52,722 nucleotides of DNA from JBKBMT01 sp046295655 (GTDB lineage Bacteria > Pseudomonadota > Alphaproteobacteria > Rhodobacterales > Rhodobacteraceae), in NCBI GenBank assembly GCA_046295655.1, contig JBKBMT010000012.1, positions 1 through 52,722 on the forward strand, written 5' to 3'. The notes below the pieces were generated by a model that was given only the letters and a program-made list of their open reading frames with translations, had not been told where the DNA came from and did not search any database. Shown here piece after piece: positions 13,102-23,711 of the stretch (its first letter is position 1; each line of letters starts with the position of its first letter). The position numbers were made by a program, and so were the translations under genes.

Positions 13102-13836
13102 ATGGTCCGGCGCGCAGGCAAGAGCGGCAGAAGAAAGGGCGAAGAGGCCCGGCCTGGGTGGCGCCGGCGGCTGCGGCGCGGCCTCCGGTGGGCGCTTCTC
13201 GGGATCGCGGGGGCATGGCTTGTGATCCTTGCGGTGGTGGCCCTGTTCTCCGTCGTCGATCCGCCGCGGGGGATCTACATGCGGCAGGAGGCCGCGCGCC
13301 TGGGCGGGATCCGGCAGGAATGGGCCGACTGGTCACAGATCGCGCCGGTCATGGGCCGGTCCGCGGTCGCGGCAGAGGATGCCAACTTCTGCCTTCACTG
13401 GGGTTTCGACATGGCCGCAATCCGCCAGGCGCTGGACGAGGGCTCGGGCCGCGGGGCATCGACCATCACCCAGCAGGTGGTCAAGAACGTCTTTCTTTGG
13501 CACGGGCGCAGCTGGAGCCGGAAGGCGATGGAGGCCGCGTTGACCCCGATCGTGGAAACCTTCTGGTCGAAGCGGCGGATCCTCGAGGTCTATCTCAACG
13601 TCGCCGAGTTCGACGAGGGCGTGTTCGGCGTCGCGGCGGCGGCACAGCACTATTTCAAGGTGCCCCCGGACCGACTGACCCCGCAGCAGGCGGCGCGGCT
13701 GGCCGCAGTGCTGCCCAGCCCCAAGACGCGCGATGCCGCACGTCCGTCGGCCTTCGTCCGCACCCGCGCTGCCCGCATCGTGGACGGCGCCGAAACGATC
13801 CGCCGCGACGGGCGCGCTGCCTGTTTCGAGGATTGA
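13102..13836 (+). CDS. mtgA: Monofunctional biosynthetic peptidoglycan transglycosylase
   Basis: GT51 glycosyltransferase polymerising lipid II into glycan strands at the cytoplasmic membrane. The 244-aa product has a basic N-terminus, one transmembrane segment (ALLGIAGAWLVILAVVALF), then GT51 motifs AAEDANFCLHWGFD (catalytic Glu), GASTITQQVVKNVF and RILEVYLNVAEF. No transpeptidase domain follows, as expected for MtgA. The length is normal. The ribosome binding site is weak (AAGG). Confidence 0.94.
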   Translation: MVRRAGKSGRRKGEEARPGWRRRLRRGLRWALLGIAGAWLVILAVVALFSVVDPPRGIYMRQEAARLGGIRQEWADWSQIAPVMGRSAVAAEDANFCLHWGFDMAAIRQALDEGSGRGASTITQQVVKNVFLWHGRSWSRKAMEAALTPIVETFWSKRRILEVYLNVAEFDEGVFGVAAAAQHYFKVPPDRLTPQQAARLAAVLPSPKTRDAARPSAFVRTRAARIVDGAETIRRDGRAACFED

Positions 13837-13887
13837 TCTTTCCCGCGGCACGGGGCAGGTAGGAACGGGCTCTGTAACGGAACCTGC

Positions 13888-14553
13888 ATGAACCGCCTGT
13901 TCCATTTCCCGCTCTCCCCCTACTGCCGCAAGGTCCGCCTGACGCTTGCGGAGAAGCGCATCGAGGTGGAGCTGGTCGAGGAACGCTACTGGGAACAGGG
14001 GGCCGACTTCCTGCGCCGCAACCCCGCCGGCAAGGTGCCGGTGCTGCGACTGGACGGCCGCACGCTGTCGGAAAGTCAGGCGATCTGCGAGTATCTGGAC
14101 GAGACGCATCCCGCCCCGCCGCTTCTGCCCCGCGACCCCGACGGTCGCTACGAGGTGCGGCGGCTTTGCGCGTGGTTCGACGACAAGTTCCATGACGAGG
14201 TGACGTCGAAACTGGTCTACGAACGGGTCAACAAGAAGATCATGGGCCAGGGTTATCCCGAGAGCCGCGCGATCAAGTTCGGTGCGTCACGGATCAAGTA
14301 CCATCTCGACTACATGGGCTGGTTGCTGGAGGGACGGCGGTGGCTGGCCGGGGACGCGATGACACTGGCCGATTTCGCCGCGGCGGCGCATCTTTCGTGT
14401 CTGGACTACATATCGGACGTGGACTGGAACCGGAATGCCGCGGTCAAGGACTGGTATGCAAAGATAAAGTCGCGCCCGTCGTTCCGGTCGATCCTGGCCG
14501 ATCAGGTGCCCGGTTTCCCGCCGCCGCCTCATTATGCCGACCTCGACTTCTGA
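13888..14553 (+). CDS. Glutathione S-transferase family protein
   Basis: 221 aa with an N-terminal thioredoxin-like GST domain (LFHFPLSPYCRKVRLTLAEK, then NPAGKVPVLRLDG and SESQAICEYLDETHP, the glutathione-binding face). An all-helical C-terminal domain follows, with LADFAAAAHLSCLDY as the usual N-capping region. SPYC suggests a Cys/Ser-type active site. The substrate is not predictable. The end overlaps queG by 20 bp, so the two genes are probably transcribed together. Confidence 0.9.
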   Translation: MNRLFHFPLSPYCRKVRLTLAEKRIEVELVEERYWEQGADFLRRNPAGKVPVLRLDGRTLSESQAICEYLDETHPAPPLLPRDPDGRYEVRRLCAWFDDKFHDEVTSKLVYERVNKKIMGQGYPESRAIKFGASRIKYHLDYMGWLLEGRRWLAGDAMTLADFAAAAHLSCLDYISDVDWNRNAAVKDWYAKIKSRPSFRSILADQVPGFPPPPHYADLDF

Positions 14554-15610
14554 TGCGGGTGGGTCCGCCAGCCCGCCCGATGCGACGGATCTGGCACGCC
14601 GGCTGAAGGCCCGCGCACGAACGGAGGGTTTTGCGGCCGCCGGCATCTGCGCCCCGGGTTCCATCCCCGAAGCGGCAGGCCGGCTTGCGGCCTTCGTGGC
14701 GTCGGACCGGCACGGACAGATGGCATGGCTGGCGGAACGGATGGTGTGGCGCGGCAATCCGGCGGCGCTCTGGCCCGAGGCGCGGTCGATCCTGATGCTG
14801 GCGGACTGCTACACGCCCGGCCACGATCCGATGGAGTTGCTGACGGCGCGCGAGCGGGGCGTGATCAGCGTCTACGCCCAGGGGCGCGACTATCACGACC
14901 TGATCAAGAAGCGGCTGAAGCGTCTGGGCCGCTGGCTGATCGACGAGGCGGGCGGCCAGATCAAGGTGTTTGTCGATACCGCGCCGGTGATGGAGAAGCC
15001 GCTGGCACAGGCCGCCGGGATCGGCTGGCAGGGCAAGCACACGAACCTCCTGAGCCGCGACCTGGGCAACTGGTTCTTCCTCGGCGCCATCTTCACGACG
15101 CTGGAATTGCCTTGCGACACCGCCGAGGGCGAGCATTGCGGGAGCTGCACCGCCTGTCTGGACATCTGCCCGACGCGGGCCTTTCCCGCGCCCTTCCAGC
15201 TCGACGCGCGCCGCTGCATTTCCTACCTGACGATCGAGCATCGCGGGCCGGTGGACCCCGCGCTGCGGCCGCTGATGGGCAACCGGATCTACGGTTGTGA
15301 CGACTGCCTGGCGGTGTGCCCCTGGAACAAGTTTGCACAGGCAGCCTCCGAGGCGGGTTATGCTGCCCGCATCGGCGCGCCGCCCCTTGCCGAGCTTGCT
15401 GCGCTGGACGATGCCGCATTCCGCCTGCGGTTCGCGGGAAGTCCGATCAAGCGGATCGGGCGCGACCGCTTCGTGCGCAATGTGCTCTATGCGATCGGAA
15501 ATTCGGAAACGCCGTCGCTTGCGCCCGCGGCACTGGCCCTGACGGAAGATGCCGATGCCACCGTTGCCGAAGCCGCGCGCTGGGCGGTCGGCCGGCTTTC
15601 GCTGATCTAG
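14534..15610 (+). CDS. queG: Epoxyqueuosine reductase
   Basis: Cobalamin and Fe-S dependent enzyme that reduces epoxyqueuosine to queuosine in tRNA. The 358-aa product has the QueG N-terminal domain (AQGRDYHDLIKKRLKRL, VDTAPVMEKPLAQAAGIGWQ, the cobalamin region). Two 4Fe-4S motifs follow, CGSCTACLDICPTRAF and CDDCLAVCPWNKFA, and then a C-terminal HEAT-like stretch. With mnmD, this is the second gene in the window for modifying the tRNA wobble position. Confidence 0.96.
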   Translation: MPTSTSDAGGSASPPDATDLARRLKARARTEGFAAAGICAPGSIPEAAGRLAAFVASDRHGQMAWLAERMVWRGNPAALWPEARSILMLADCYTPGHDPMELLTARERGVISVYAQGRDYHDLIKKRLKRLGRWLIDEAGGQIKVFVDTAPVMEKPLAQAAGIGWQGKHTNLLSRDLGNWFFLGAIFTTLELPCDTAEGEHCGSCTACLDICPTRAFPAPFQLDARRCISYLTIEHRGPVDPALRPLMGNRIYGCDDCLAVCPWNKFAQAASEAGYAARIGAPPLAELAALDDAAFRLRFAGSPIKRIGRDRFVRNVLYAIGNSETPSLAPAALALTEDADATVAEAARWAVGRLSLI

Positions 15611-15677
15611 GACAGTCCGCTCGCCCGATGGTTGCGAATCGTGCTATGGTATCGGTCCGTTATCCTGGGAGGATCGC

Positions 15678-15872
15678 ATGACACGCCATGTTGCAGACAA
15701 GCGCGCACCGAGCGACGGGGGTCGCGTTCGCGCCTTTGTGGACGTTGCGCGCAAGAGCGGAGCGGAGGAAACCCATCCGGCGGTGCAGACCCTTGCGAAA
15801 CGGTCGGTGCCCCGGGAAGAGGGTCGCCGGTTCCTCGAGTTCCTGCGTATCGCCCGCGGCCGCGAAGCCTGA
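15678..15872 (+). CDS. Small hypothetical protein, 64 aa
   Basis: Preceded by a good ribosome binding site (GGGAGGATCGC-ATG) and followed within about 12 bp by a strong terminator hairpin, which argues that it is a real gene despite its size. The product is basic and soluble (begins MTRHVADKRAPSDGGRVRAF; FLEFLRIARG near the end). No domain recognised. Confidence 0.6.
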   Translation: MTRHVADKRAPSDGGRVRAFVDVARKSGAEETHPAVQTLAKRSVPREEGRRFLEFLRIARGREA

Positions 15873-15883
15873 GCGGAATGCGA

Positions 15884-15910
15884 AACGCCGCCCCTTCCGG
15901 GGGCGGCGTT
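15884..15910. terminator. Bidirectional terminator between orf64 and pnp
   Basis: AACGCCGCCCC (15884-15894), 5-nt loop, GGGGCGGCGTT (15900-15910): a perfect 11-bp stem between convergent genes. Short T-rich stretches follow on both sides (gttgtcttctc on the plus strand, TTTCGCATT on the minus strand), so it can terminate both. Confidence 0.8.
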
Positions 15911-15932
15911 GTCTTCTCGACCCGAACACGGG

Positions 15933-18077
<2,145 letters not shown>

Positions 18078-18086
18078 TCCGTATCC

Positions 18087-18146
18087 TCTGGGAGCGCTCC
18101 CGGGCCTTCCCGGGTCTCCCGTTCCTATGGCGGCCCCATTGCCGCC
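18087..18146 (-). promoter_or_regulatory. Structured pnp leader
   Basis: Between rpsO and pnp lie tandem palindromes: GGGAGCGCTCCC at 18090-18101, CCCGGG-CCTT-CCCGGG at 18099-18114, and GGCGGC-CCCATT-GCCGCC at 18129-18146. In E. coli the pnp leader forms hairpins processed by RNase III and PNPase for autoregulation. A similar role is inferred from position only. The remaining part of this 250-bp gap shows no gene. Confidence 0.45.
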
Positions 18147-18273
18147 GCCCCTATCCTTCGCATGTGCCCGGGGCTGGGGGCGTCACGTCTCAGATGCGCG
18201 GGCCATACATGAAATCTCGGGCAAGGGAAAGCCGAGTGTTGGCGCGGTGCAAGCACCCGAGGGTCAGCACCAG

Positions 18274-18307
18274 GAAAAGCAAACGCCCGCCCCAGACGGA
18301 GCGGGCG
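18274..18307 (-). terminator. rpsO: rpsO terminator
   Basis: On the minus strand: 10-bp stem CGCCCGCTCC / GGGGCGGGCG (plus coordinates 18298-18307 and 18284-18293, one U-G pair), 4-nt loop, then TTTGCTTTT. A classic intrinsic terminator about 22 bp past the rpsO stop. Readthrough would feed pnp. Confidence 0.75.
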
Positions 18308-18329
18308 CAGAATGGAACTGCTGCGCGGT

Positions 18330-18599
18330 TCAGCGACGCAGGCCGAGGCGCTGGATGAGCGACTGGTAGCGGCCTTCGTCCTTGGCCTTCAGGTAGTCCA
18401 GAAGCTTGCGACGCTGCGCGACCAGTTTCAGCAACCCGCGGCGGGAATGGTTGTCCTTCTTGTGGGTCTTGAAATGCTCGGTCAGCGTGGCGATGCGCGA
18501 GGACAGGATCGCGACCTGAACCTCGGGCGAGCCAGTGTCGCCTTCCGTGGTCGCGAAGTCCTTGATGACGCGCGCCTTGTCTTCGACTGTGATCGACAT
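18330..18599 (-). CDS. rpsO: 30S ribosomal protein S15
   Basis: 89 aa, the exact usual length. Begins MSITVEDKARVIKDFATTEG and contains the S15 signature HKKDNHSRRGLLKLVAQRRKLLDYL. It binds 16S rRNA in the central domain of the 30S subunit. A strong AAGGAGA ribosome binding site precedes the ATG. The 261 bp between it and the divergent RTX gene holds no other gene but includes the palindrome GAAGGGCCCTTC at 18808-18819. Confidence 0.98.
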   Translation of the reverse strand: MSITVEDKARVIKDFATTEGDTGSPEVQVAILSSRIATLTEHFKTHKKDNHSRRGLLKLVAQRRKLLDYLKAKDEGRYQSLIQRLGLRR

Positions 18600-18860
18600 C
18601 GGGGTCTCCTTTCAAGGTGATGGCGCAAGCCGGGATGTCGTCCAGCAGGGCCCGTGGAGGCACCGCCCGCTCGGGCGGATGCGGGCGTATAGGGGAAAAC
18701 CGTGCCGAGATAAAGCGGCTTTTCGACAACTGGAGCCGAAGCGGCGCGCCGGCGGACAAGAATGGCCGGAAAAGCGCCATGATCCCCATGAGTTCTGGTG
18801 CAGCGGAGAAGGGCCCTTCGGCGGGGAAGAACCCTCCGGCAAGTCGCGAGGTGACGGGCG

Positions 18861-19913
18861 ATGGTAACGCTTCTGATGGGATTGATCGGGCTTCTCCTGA
18901 TCGGGATGGCGGCGGATGCGCTGACCGCGGATACGGGATCCGGGGACGAGGAGGACGAGGAGCCCGGAACCTCGACCGAGGGGGTGGCCGAGACCGCCGA
19001 CGGGGACCTCGTCCAGCAGGCCATGCAGTCGGAGACGGCCGAGATGTCGGATGCCGGAGAGGTACCGGATTCGACCGATCCGCCTGCGCCGGCGGAAGCC
19101 GGCCAGAACCTGTCCGGGACCGAAAGCGCCGACAATCTGATCGGCAGCGACAGTGATGACCTTCTGGCCGGTCTGCGGGGCAACGATGCCCTGTCGGGGA
19201 TGGGCGGCAACGACACCCTTCACGGCGGAAAGGGCGACGACCTGTTGTTTGGGGGCGACGGGGACGATCAGCTGTACGGAGGGCCGGGCAACGATACGCT
19301 GCATGGCGAGGCCGGGAACGATGCTCTGCAAGGCGACAGCGGCGACGACGAGCTTTACGGGCACGAAGGCCATGACCTGCTGATCGGCGGCGCGGGCAAC
19401 GACACGCTGGTCGGCGGCGGCGGCAACGATACGCTGATCGGCGGGCCCGGTGACGACTGGCTCGCAGGCGGGCATGGCGACGATGTGCTTCGCGGGGACG
19501 CGGGGCAGGACACGCTGGACGGGGGCGAAGGGAATGACACGCTGGTGGGTGCGGTCACGGGCTTTGCCGGCGATCAGGGCAACTATCTGAACGGCGGGCC
19601 TGGCGACGACCTTCTCCTGCTTGGCAGCGGCGACGTCGCGACGGGCGGCGAGGGGGCGGACAGGTTCGTTCTGGGCGAATGGGTGAACGGTGCGCCGGCG
19701 CGGATCATGGATTTCGACATCGCGTTCGACGAGCTGATCGTGGTCTATGATCCGGCCAGCGTCGCGCAGCCGCAGGTCGGCGTCCTGCCGGGCGAGGATC
19801 CGGCCGATGCGGTGATCGTCCTGAACGGTGTGGCCCTTGCCAGCGTTGCGGGCGGTTCGGGGCTCACTGCGGATGCGATCCGCCTCGTGCCCGAGCTGCC
19901 CGCGGCGGTCTGA
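18861..19913 (+). CDS. RTX-repeat calcium-binding protein with N-terminal membrane segment
   Basis: 350 aa. Residues 1-20 (MVTLLMGLIGLLLIGMAADA) are a membrane anchor or uncleaved signal. Residues 27-82 are an acidic, low-complexity linker rich in Glu, Asp and Ala. Residues about 84-230 are tandem glycine-rich nonapeptides of the GGxGxDxLx type, which form Ca2+-binding parallel beta-rolls (GGAGNDTLVGGGGNDTLIGG is typical). The C-terminal 120 residues include MDFDIAFDELIVVYDP. RTX proteins normally have a C-terminal type I secretion signal and no N-terminal one. The N-terminal hydrophobic segment suggests a membrane-tethered protein instead. No T1SS genes are adjacent. Confidence 0.88.
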   Translation: MVTLLMGLIGLLLIGMAADALTADTGSGDEEDEEPGTSTEGVAETADGDLVQQAMQSETAEMSDAGEVPDSTDPPAPAEAGQNLSGTESADNLIGSDSDDLLAGLRGNDALSGMGGNDTLHGGKGDDLLFGGDGDDQLYGGPGNDTLHGEAGNDALQGDSGDDELYGHEGHDLLIGGAGNDTLVGGGGNDTLIGGPGDDWLAGGHGDDVLRGDAGQDTLDGGEGNDTLVGAVTGFAGDQGNYLNGGPGDDLLLLGSGDVATGGEGADRFVLGEWVNGAPARIMDFDIAFDELIVVYDPASVAQPQVGVLPGEDPADAVIVLNGVALASVAGGSGLTADAIRLVPELPAAV

Positions 19914-20012
19914 CAGCGGCGCCCGACCGAAACGCGGTTGCCCTCGAACGGCCAGGTGGCGTAACAGTCTGCCGGCGCATGGTGCCCGAGTGCGCCCGTG
20001 GAGGTTTGCCGC

Positions 20013-21218
20013 ATGTCCGATGCCTTTGTCTGCGATGCCGTCCGCACGCCGATCGGCCGCTACGGCGGCGCCCTTGCCGGCGTGCGCGCGGATGATCTGG
20101 CCGCGGTTCCGATCGCGGCGTTGCGGTCGCGCAATCCCGGGGTCGACTGGGGCGCAATCGACGACGTGATCCTCGGCTGTGCGAACCAGGCCGGAGAGGA
20201 CAACCGCAATGTGGCGCGGATGGCGGCGCTGCTTGCGGGGCTGCCGGTGGAGGTGCCGGGGACCACGGTCAACAGGCTCTGCGGTTCGGGTCTCGATGCG
20301 GTGGGCATGGCCGCGCGGGCGATCCGCGCCGGCGATGCCGATCTCGTGATCGCGGGTGGCGTCGAGCACATGACCCGCGCGCCCTTCGTGATGCCCAAGG
20401 CCGACGCGGCATTCTCCCGCGCCAATGCGGTCCATGACACGACGATCGGGTGGCGGTTCGTCAACCCGCGGATGAAGGCGCAGTACGGTATCGACTCCAT
20501 GCCCCAGACGGCCGACAACGTGGCCGCAGACTGGGCGATTTCGCGCGACGATCAGGATGCCTTCGCGGCCCGCAGCCAGGCGCGCTGGGCAGCAGCACAG
20601 GCACGGGGGCTGTTTGCCGAAGAGATCGCGCCGGTGACGGTGCCCCAGCGCAAGGGCGAACCGCTCGTCGTCGATACCGACGAACATCCCCGCCCCGGTA
20701 CCGGCATCGACCAGCTTGCAAGGCTCAAGGGCATCAACGGACCGGATCTTAGCGTGACCGCCGGCAACGCGAGCGGCGTCAACGACGGGGCTGCGGCGCT
20801 GATCGTCGCATCAGAGGCGGCCGCCCGGGCCCATGGGCTGACGCCGCGGGCCCGGATCGTCGGCATGGTCGCGGCCGGGGTCGAGCCGCGGATCATGGGC
20901 ATCGGGCCGGTGCCTGCCGTCCGCAAGCTGCTGGAGCGTCTCGGTCTCGGGATCGACCGGATGGACGTGATCGAACTGAACGAGGCCTTCGCTGCGCAGG
21001 CCCTTGCGGTGCTGCGCGACCTCGGGCTGCCGGACGATGCGCCTCACGTCAACCCGAACGGGGGTGCGATCGCGATGGGCCATCCGCTGGGCATGTCCGG
21101 CGCGCGGCTGGTCACGACGGCGCTCTACCAGCTGCACCGCATCGGGGGCAGATACGCGCTCTGCACGATGTGCGTCGGAGTCGGTCAGGGTGTCGCCCTC
21201 GTGATGGAGCGGGTCTGA
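20013..21218 (+). CDS. pcaF: 3-oxoadipyl-CoA / acyl-CoA thiolase, PcaF type
   Basis: Thiolase of 401 aa. In PcaF this enzyme cleaves 3-oxoadipyl-CoA to succinyl-CoA and acetyl-CoA, the last step of the beta-ketoadipate pathway. The nucleophile Cys90 lies in VNRLCGSGLDAV. GGAIAMGHPLGMSGAR and CTMCVGVGQG carry the catalytic His and second Cys. PcaF-like stretches include CANQAGEDNRNVARMA and NAVHDTTIGWRFVNPRMKAQ. The start was chosen for GAGG eight bases upstream. No other pca genes are nearby, so specificity is inferred from similarity alone. Confidence 0.88.
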   Translation: MSDAFVCDAVRTPIGRYGGALAGVRADDLAAVPIAALRSRNPGVDWGAIDDVILGCANQAGEDNRNVARMAALLAGLPVEVPGTTVNRLCGSGLDAVGMAARAIRAGDADLVIAGGVEHMTRAPFVMPKADAAFSRANAVHDTTIGWRFVNPRMKAQYGIDSMPQTADNVAADWAISRDDQDAFAARSQARWAAAQARGLFAEEIAPVTVPQRKGEPLVVDTDEHPRPGTGIDQLARLKGINGPDLSVTAGNASGVNDGAAALIVASEAAARAHGLTPRARIVGMVAAGVEPRIMGIGPVPAVRKLLERLGLGIDRMDVIELNEAFAAQALAVLRDLGLPDDAPHVNPNGGAIAMGHPLGMSGARLVTTALYQLHRIGGRYALCTMCVGVGQGVALVMERV

Positions 21219-21278
21219 CGGATCGCGCGCAGCGGGCAGCCCCCCGATCGCGCCCGCTGCCCCTGGGCGGCGGACATG

Positions 21279-21893
21279 TCAATTCGGGATGGCAGCAAGC
21301 AGGGTTGCATGGCGGGCGAGATAGGCCGCGCGGACCTCGGCCGGCGGCCTCAGATGAAGCTCGAGCGAACCGAGGATCCCGGGGCCGGGCCGGGAAAAGA
21401 ACCGATCGGCCTCTGCCTCGGTGAAACCGGCGATCTCGACCGCCTCGACCCAGGCCGAGATCCGGTCGGCCCGCTTGATCGCGGTCTTGATCGCTGGGGG
21501 CAGGACTGCGGGCAGCCCGAACCGGATATGGATTGCTGCCGCAAGCCGGCGGTCAAGATCGCCATAGCCAGCACCTATCGCAGCCTTGACCGGGCTGATC
21601 ATGTCCCCGATCACGTATTCCGGCGCGTCGTGCAGCAAGGCCGCAAGTCGCCAGCGGGGCGCGGCGCCCGGGTTGCCCAGCCCGAAGATCCGTTCGACCA
21701 GCAGCGAGTGCTCGGCAACCGAATAGGGCCAGTCGCCCCGGGTCTGACCGTTCCAGCGCGCCACGAAGGCGAGGCCATGGGCGATGTCCTCGATCTCGAT
21801 GTCGACCGGGGTCGGATCGAGAAGATCGAGCCGGCGCCCCGACAGCATCCGCTGCCAGGCGCGCGGTTGTGCCCCTGCCCGTCCCCTGCCCAT
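21279..21893 (-). CDS. HD-domain phosphohydrolase, YfbR-like
   Basis: 204 aa. Metal-binding HD-fold residues are visible: His in SVAEHSLLVERI, the HD pair in LLHDAPEYVIGD, and a later Asp in KRADRISAWVEAVE. This spacing matches YfbR-type nucleotide phosphohydrolases (5'-deoxynucleotidases). The substrate is not shown by sequence. It borders the flagellar island and points the same way as flgD, but 60 bp and an unrelated role suggest a separate unit. Confidence 0.85.
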   Translation of the reverse strand: MGRGRAGAQPRAWQRMLSGRRLDLLDPTPVDIEIEDIAHGLAFVARWNGQTRGDWPYSVAEHSLLVERIFGLGNPGAAPRWRLAALLHDAPEYVIGDMISPVKAAIGAGYGDLDRRLAAAIHIRFGLPAVLPPAIKTAIKRADRISAWVEAVEIAGFTEAEADRFFSRPGPGILGSLELHLRPPAEVRAAYLARHATLLAAIPN

Positions 21894-21955
21894 TCCCTGC
21901 CCCGCGTTGATCGACTCGTCGGTGCTAGCGAAGCCGGACGGGGATTGTCAAAGCG

Positions 21956-22615
21956 TCAGTCCGGCCGGCGTAGCGCGCCGACTGCGGTCGCCGGCGCCGT
22001 GACCCCGCCATCGAACACGAGGGTCACAGCCCCGTTTCCGGCCGATCGCGCCTCGCGGATGGTGGCGTAGTGCTCAACCTCGCTGCGCGACAGCAGCTCG
22101 CCTGCGACCAGGCTTTCCAGCTCCAGTCGATAGGTCCCGGGCGGCAGCGCCCGACCTGCGGCGTCGACCCCGGCCCAGATCAGCGGCCCTGCGGCAAGCC
22201 CCACAGCTTCGCGCACCACCTCGCGCCCGGCAGGGTCGGTGACGACCAGAACTGCCGAATCGGCCTGCGGGTCGGGACGCGCCTCGATGGTCACGAGGCG
22301 CCCATCCAGGTGAACCGGCGCGGCGATGCGGGCCTCCATCCCGATCCATCCGGAAAGCTGGGCAAGATTGGCGACGCCAAGCTGACCGGCCAGCGTCTCG
22401 AGCATCTGGTTGGTCCGAACCTGCTGTTCGACCCCCGAGAAGGTGGCCAGTTGCACCGCGAAGTCGGTGGATTGCATCGGATTGAGCGGATCCTGGTTCT
22501 GAAGCTGAACTGTGAGCATGCGCAGGAAGGTCTGGAAATCCGCCCCGTTCCGGGCGGCAGGTCGGGTCGCGGCGGCGAAGCTGCCTGGCGCAGTGGTGAC
22601 GGTGGAGGTCTGCAT
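21956..22615 (-). CDS. flgD: Flagellar hook assembly scaffold FlgD
   Basis: 219 aa. The N-terminal FlgD signature reads DFQTFLRMLTVQLQNQDPLN followed by PMQSTDFAVQLATFSGVEQQ, about residues 25-65. The C-terminal part has the FLN-like and tudor-like folds (VDAAGRALPPGTYRLELE). It caps the growing hook and is removed later. The start MQTSTVTTAPG lies 10 bp after the fliK stop, so the order is fliK-flgD. Confidence 0.95.
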   Translation of the reverse strand: MQTSTVTTAPGSFAAATRPAARNGADFQTFLRMLTVQLQNQDPLNPMQSTDFAVQLATFSGVEQQVRTNQMLETLAGQLGVANLAQLSGWIGMEARIAAPVHLDGRLVTIEARPDPQADSAVLVVTDPAGREVVREAVGLAAGPLIWAGVDAAGRALPPGTYRLELESLVAGELLSRSEVEHYATIREARSAGNGAVTLVFDGGVTAPATAVGALRRPD

Positions 22616-22625
22616 GCGAAGCCTT

Positions 22626-23609
22626 TCAGAGCCTGAGATCGAGAAGTCTGCCGTGCGGCAGGGCCGTAAGGCGGGCCGCAGGCGGGGATGCCGCATCGTC
22701 CGGAGGCGGGTCCGCCGGTTCTGTCGCCGCGACACCGTCCGAGGGCGCGCCGCCGAAGTCCGCAAAGCTGAAGCCGCCGGCGGAAAACCCCAGGTCTCGC
22801 AGATCCGCCGCCAGCTGGCCTGAACTGCGACGCATCAGATCGAGGGTCTCGGGACGTTCGGCCTGGACCACGACACGCATGATCTCGCCCTCCTGCACGA
22901 GGGTCAGCCTGACCCGTCCCAGTTCGGCCGGTTCGAGCGAAAGTTCGACCCTGCCCGACGACATCCGCACGACCGCATCAGCGACCTGACGCACCGCCGA
23001 CGGCTGCGAGACGACCGGAGGTGTCACAGGCTGCGGGGTGGGCTGGGGAACACCCGCATGGACCGGCACCGGACCGGCGGCTGGGGGGGGCGCACCCGGC
23101 TGTCCGGGCTCGGCCGGCGGATTCGACGATGTGGCGCGCAGCGCAAGCATGCTCTGGCCCTGTTCCGGCGCAGCGGACGGCGAGGCGGGGCGGTCGGGCC
23201 GGAAGACATCGCGTCCACCTTGGGCGCCGGGCGACAGGATCACCGCCGTCCCTTGCGCCCGGATGGCATGTGCCGTTCCTGCGGCGGGATCGATTGCTTG
23301 CGATTGGCCACCCTCGTCTGCCGCCTCGTGTCGGATCAGGGAAATTCCCTTAACGCCGGGGATCGCCACCGCCACTGACGGCGGCGTGTCGGGCGCAACC
23401 GGAACCTCGGCCTCGACCTCCGCCTGCGGCCGCTCGATGTCCGAGCCGCTGATGGACCGGGCGCCGGCGTCGGCCCCGTCGCCCTTGGCCGCGATGGCAG
23501 CAAGCCATGCCCCGGCAACATCCTGATGCACCGCATCGGCGCGAGCCGGGCCAGTCGTCTCCTCCGCGCCGGACCGCCTGTTCGTCACCATCTGGACTGC
23601 AATCATCAT
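22626..23609 (-). CDS. fliK: Flagellar hook-length control protein FliK
   Basis: 327 aa. A long Ala/Pro/Gly-rich, low-complexity N-terminal region is followed by the conserved Flg_hook C-terminal domain (GRVELSLEPAELGRVRLTL, then VVQAERPETLDLMRRSSGQL and LRDLGFSAGGFSF). It acts as the secreted ruler that makes FlhB switch from rod/hook to filament substrates. The ATG at 23607-23609 follows AAGGGG. The immediately following Met is an alternative start. Confidence 0.88.
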   Translation of the reverse strand: MMIAVQMVTNRRSGAEETTGPARADAVHQDVAGAWLAAIAAKGDGADAGARSISGSDIERPQAEVEAEVPVAPDTPPSVAVAIPGVKGISLIRHEAADEGGQSQAIDPAAGTAHAIRAQGTAVILSPGAQGGRDVFRPDRPASPSAAPEQGQSMLALRATSSNPPAEPGQPGAPPPAAGPVPVHAGVPQPTPQPVTPPVVSQPSAVRQVADAVVRMSSGRVELSLEPAELGRVRLTLVQEGEIMRVVVQAERPETLDLMRRSSGQLAADLRDLGFSAGGFSFADFGGAPSDGVAATEPADPPPDDAASPPAARLTALPHGRLLDLRL

Positions 23610-23655
23610 GCCGCAGGCCCCTTCGCAGCTGCAGTCCCAATCTGACCGGACGGGA

Positions 23656-23670
23656 TTACCAAGTCTTTAC
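23656..23670. promoter_or_regulatory. CtrA-like box, fliK / flgJ-like divergent region
   Basis: TTAC-N7-TTAC in the 102-bp region between divergent fliK and the rod-binding gene. The CtrA consensus in alphaproteobacteria is TTAA-N7-TTAA, so this has 6 of 8 matches with exact spacing. Confidence 0.45.
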
Positions 23671-23711
23671 CGCCAACGGTCAGACTGGCGGAAAGCGAAA
23701 GGAGCCCCTCC

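Noticed and set aside
19140..19560. Short tandem repeats resembling a repeat array or CRISPR
   Set aside because: They are in-frame 27-bp units coding RTX nonapeptides, with no spacer structure.
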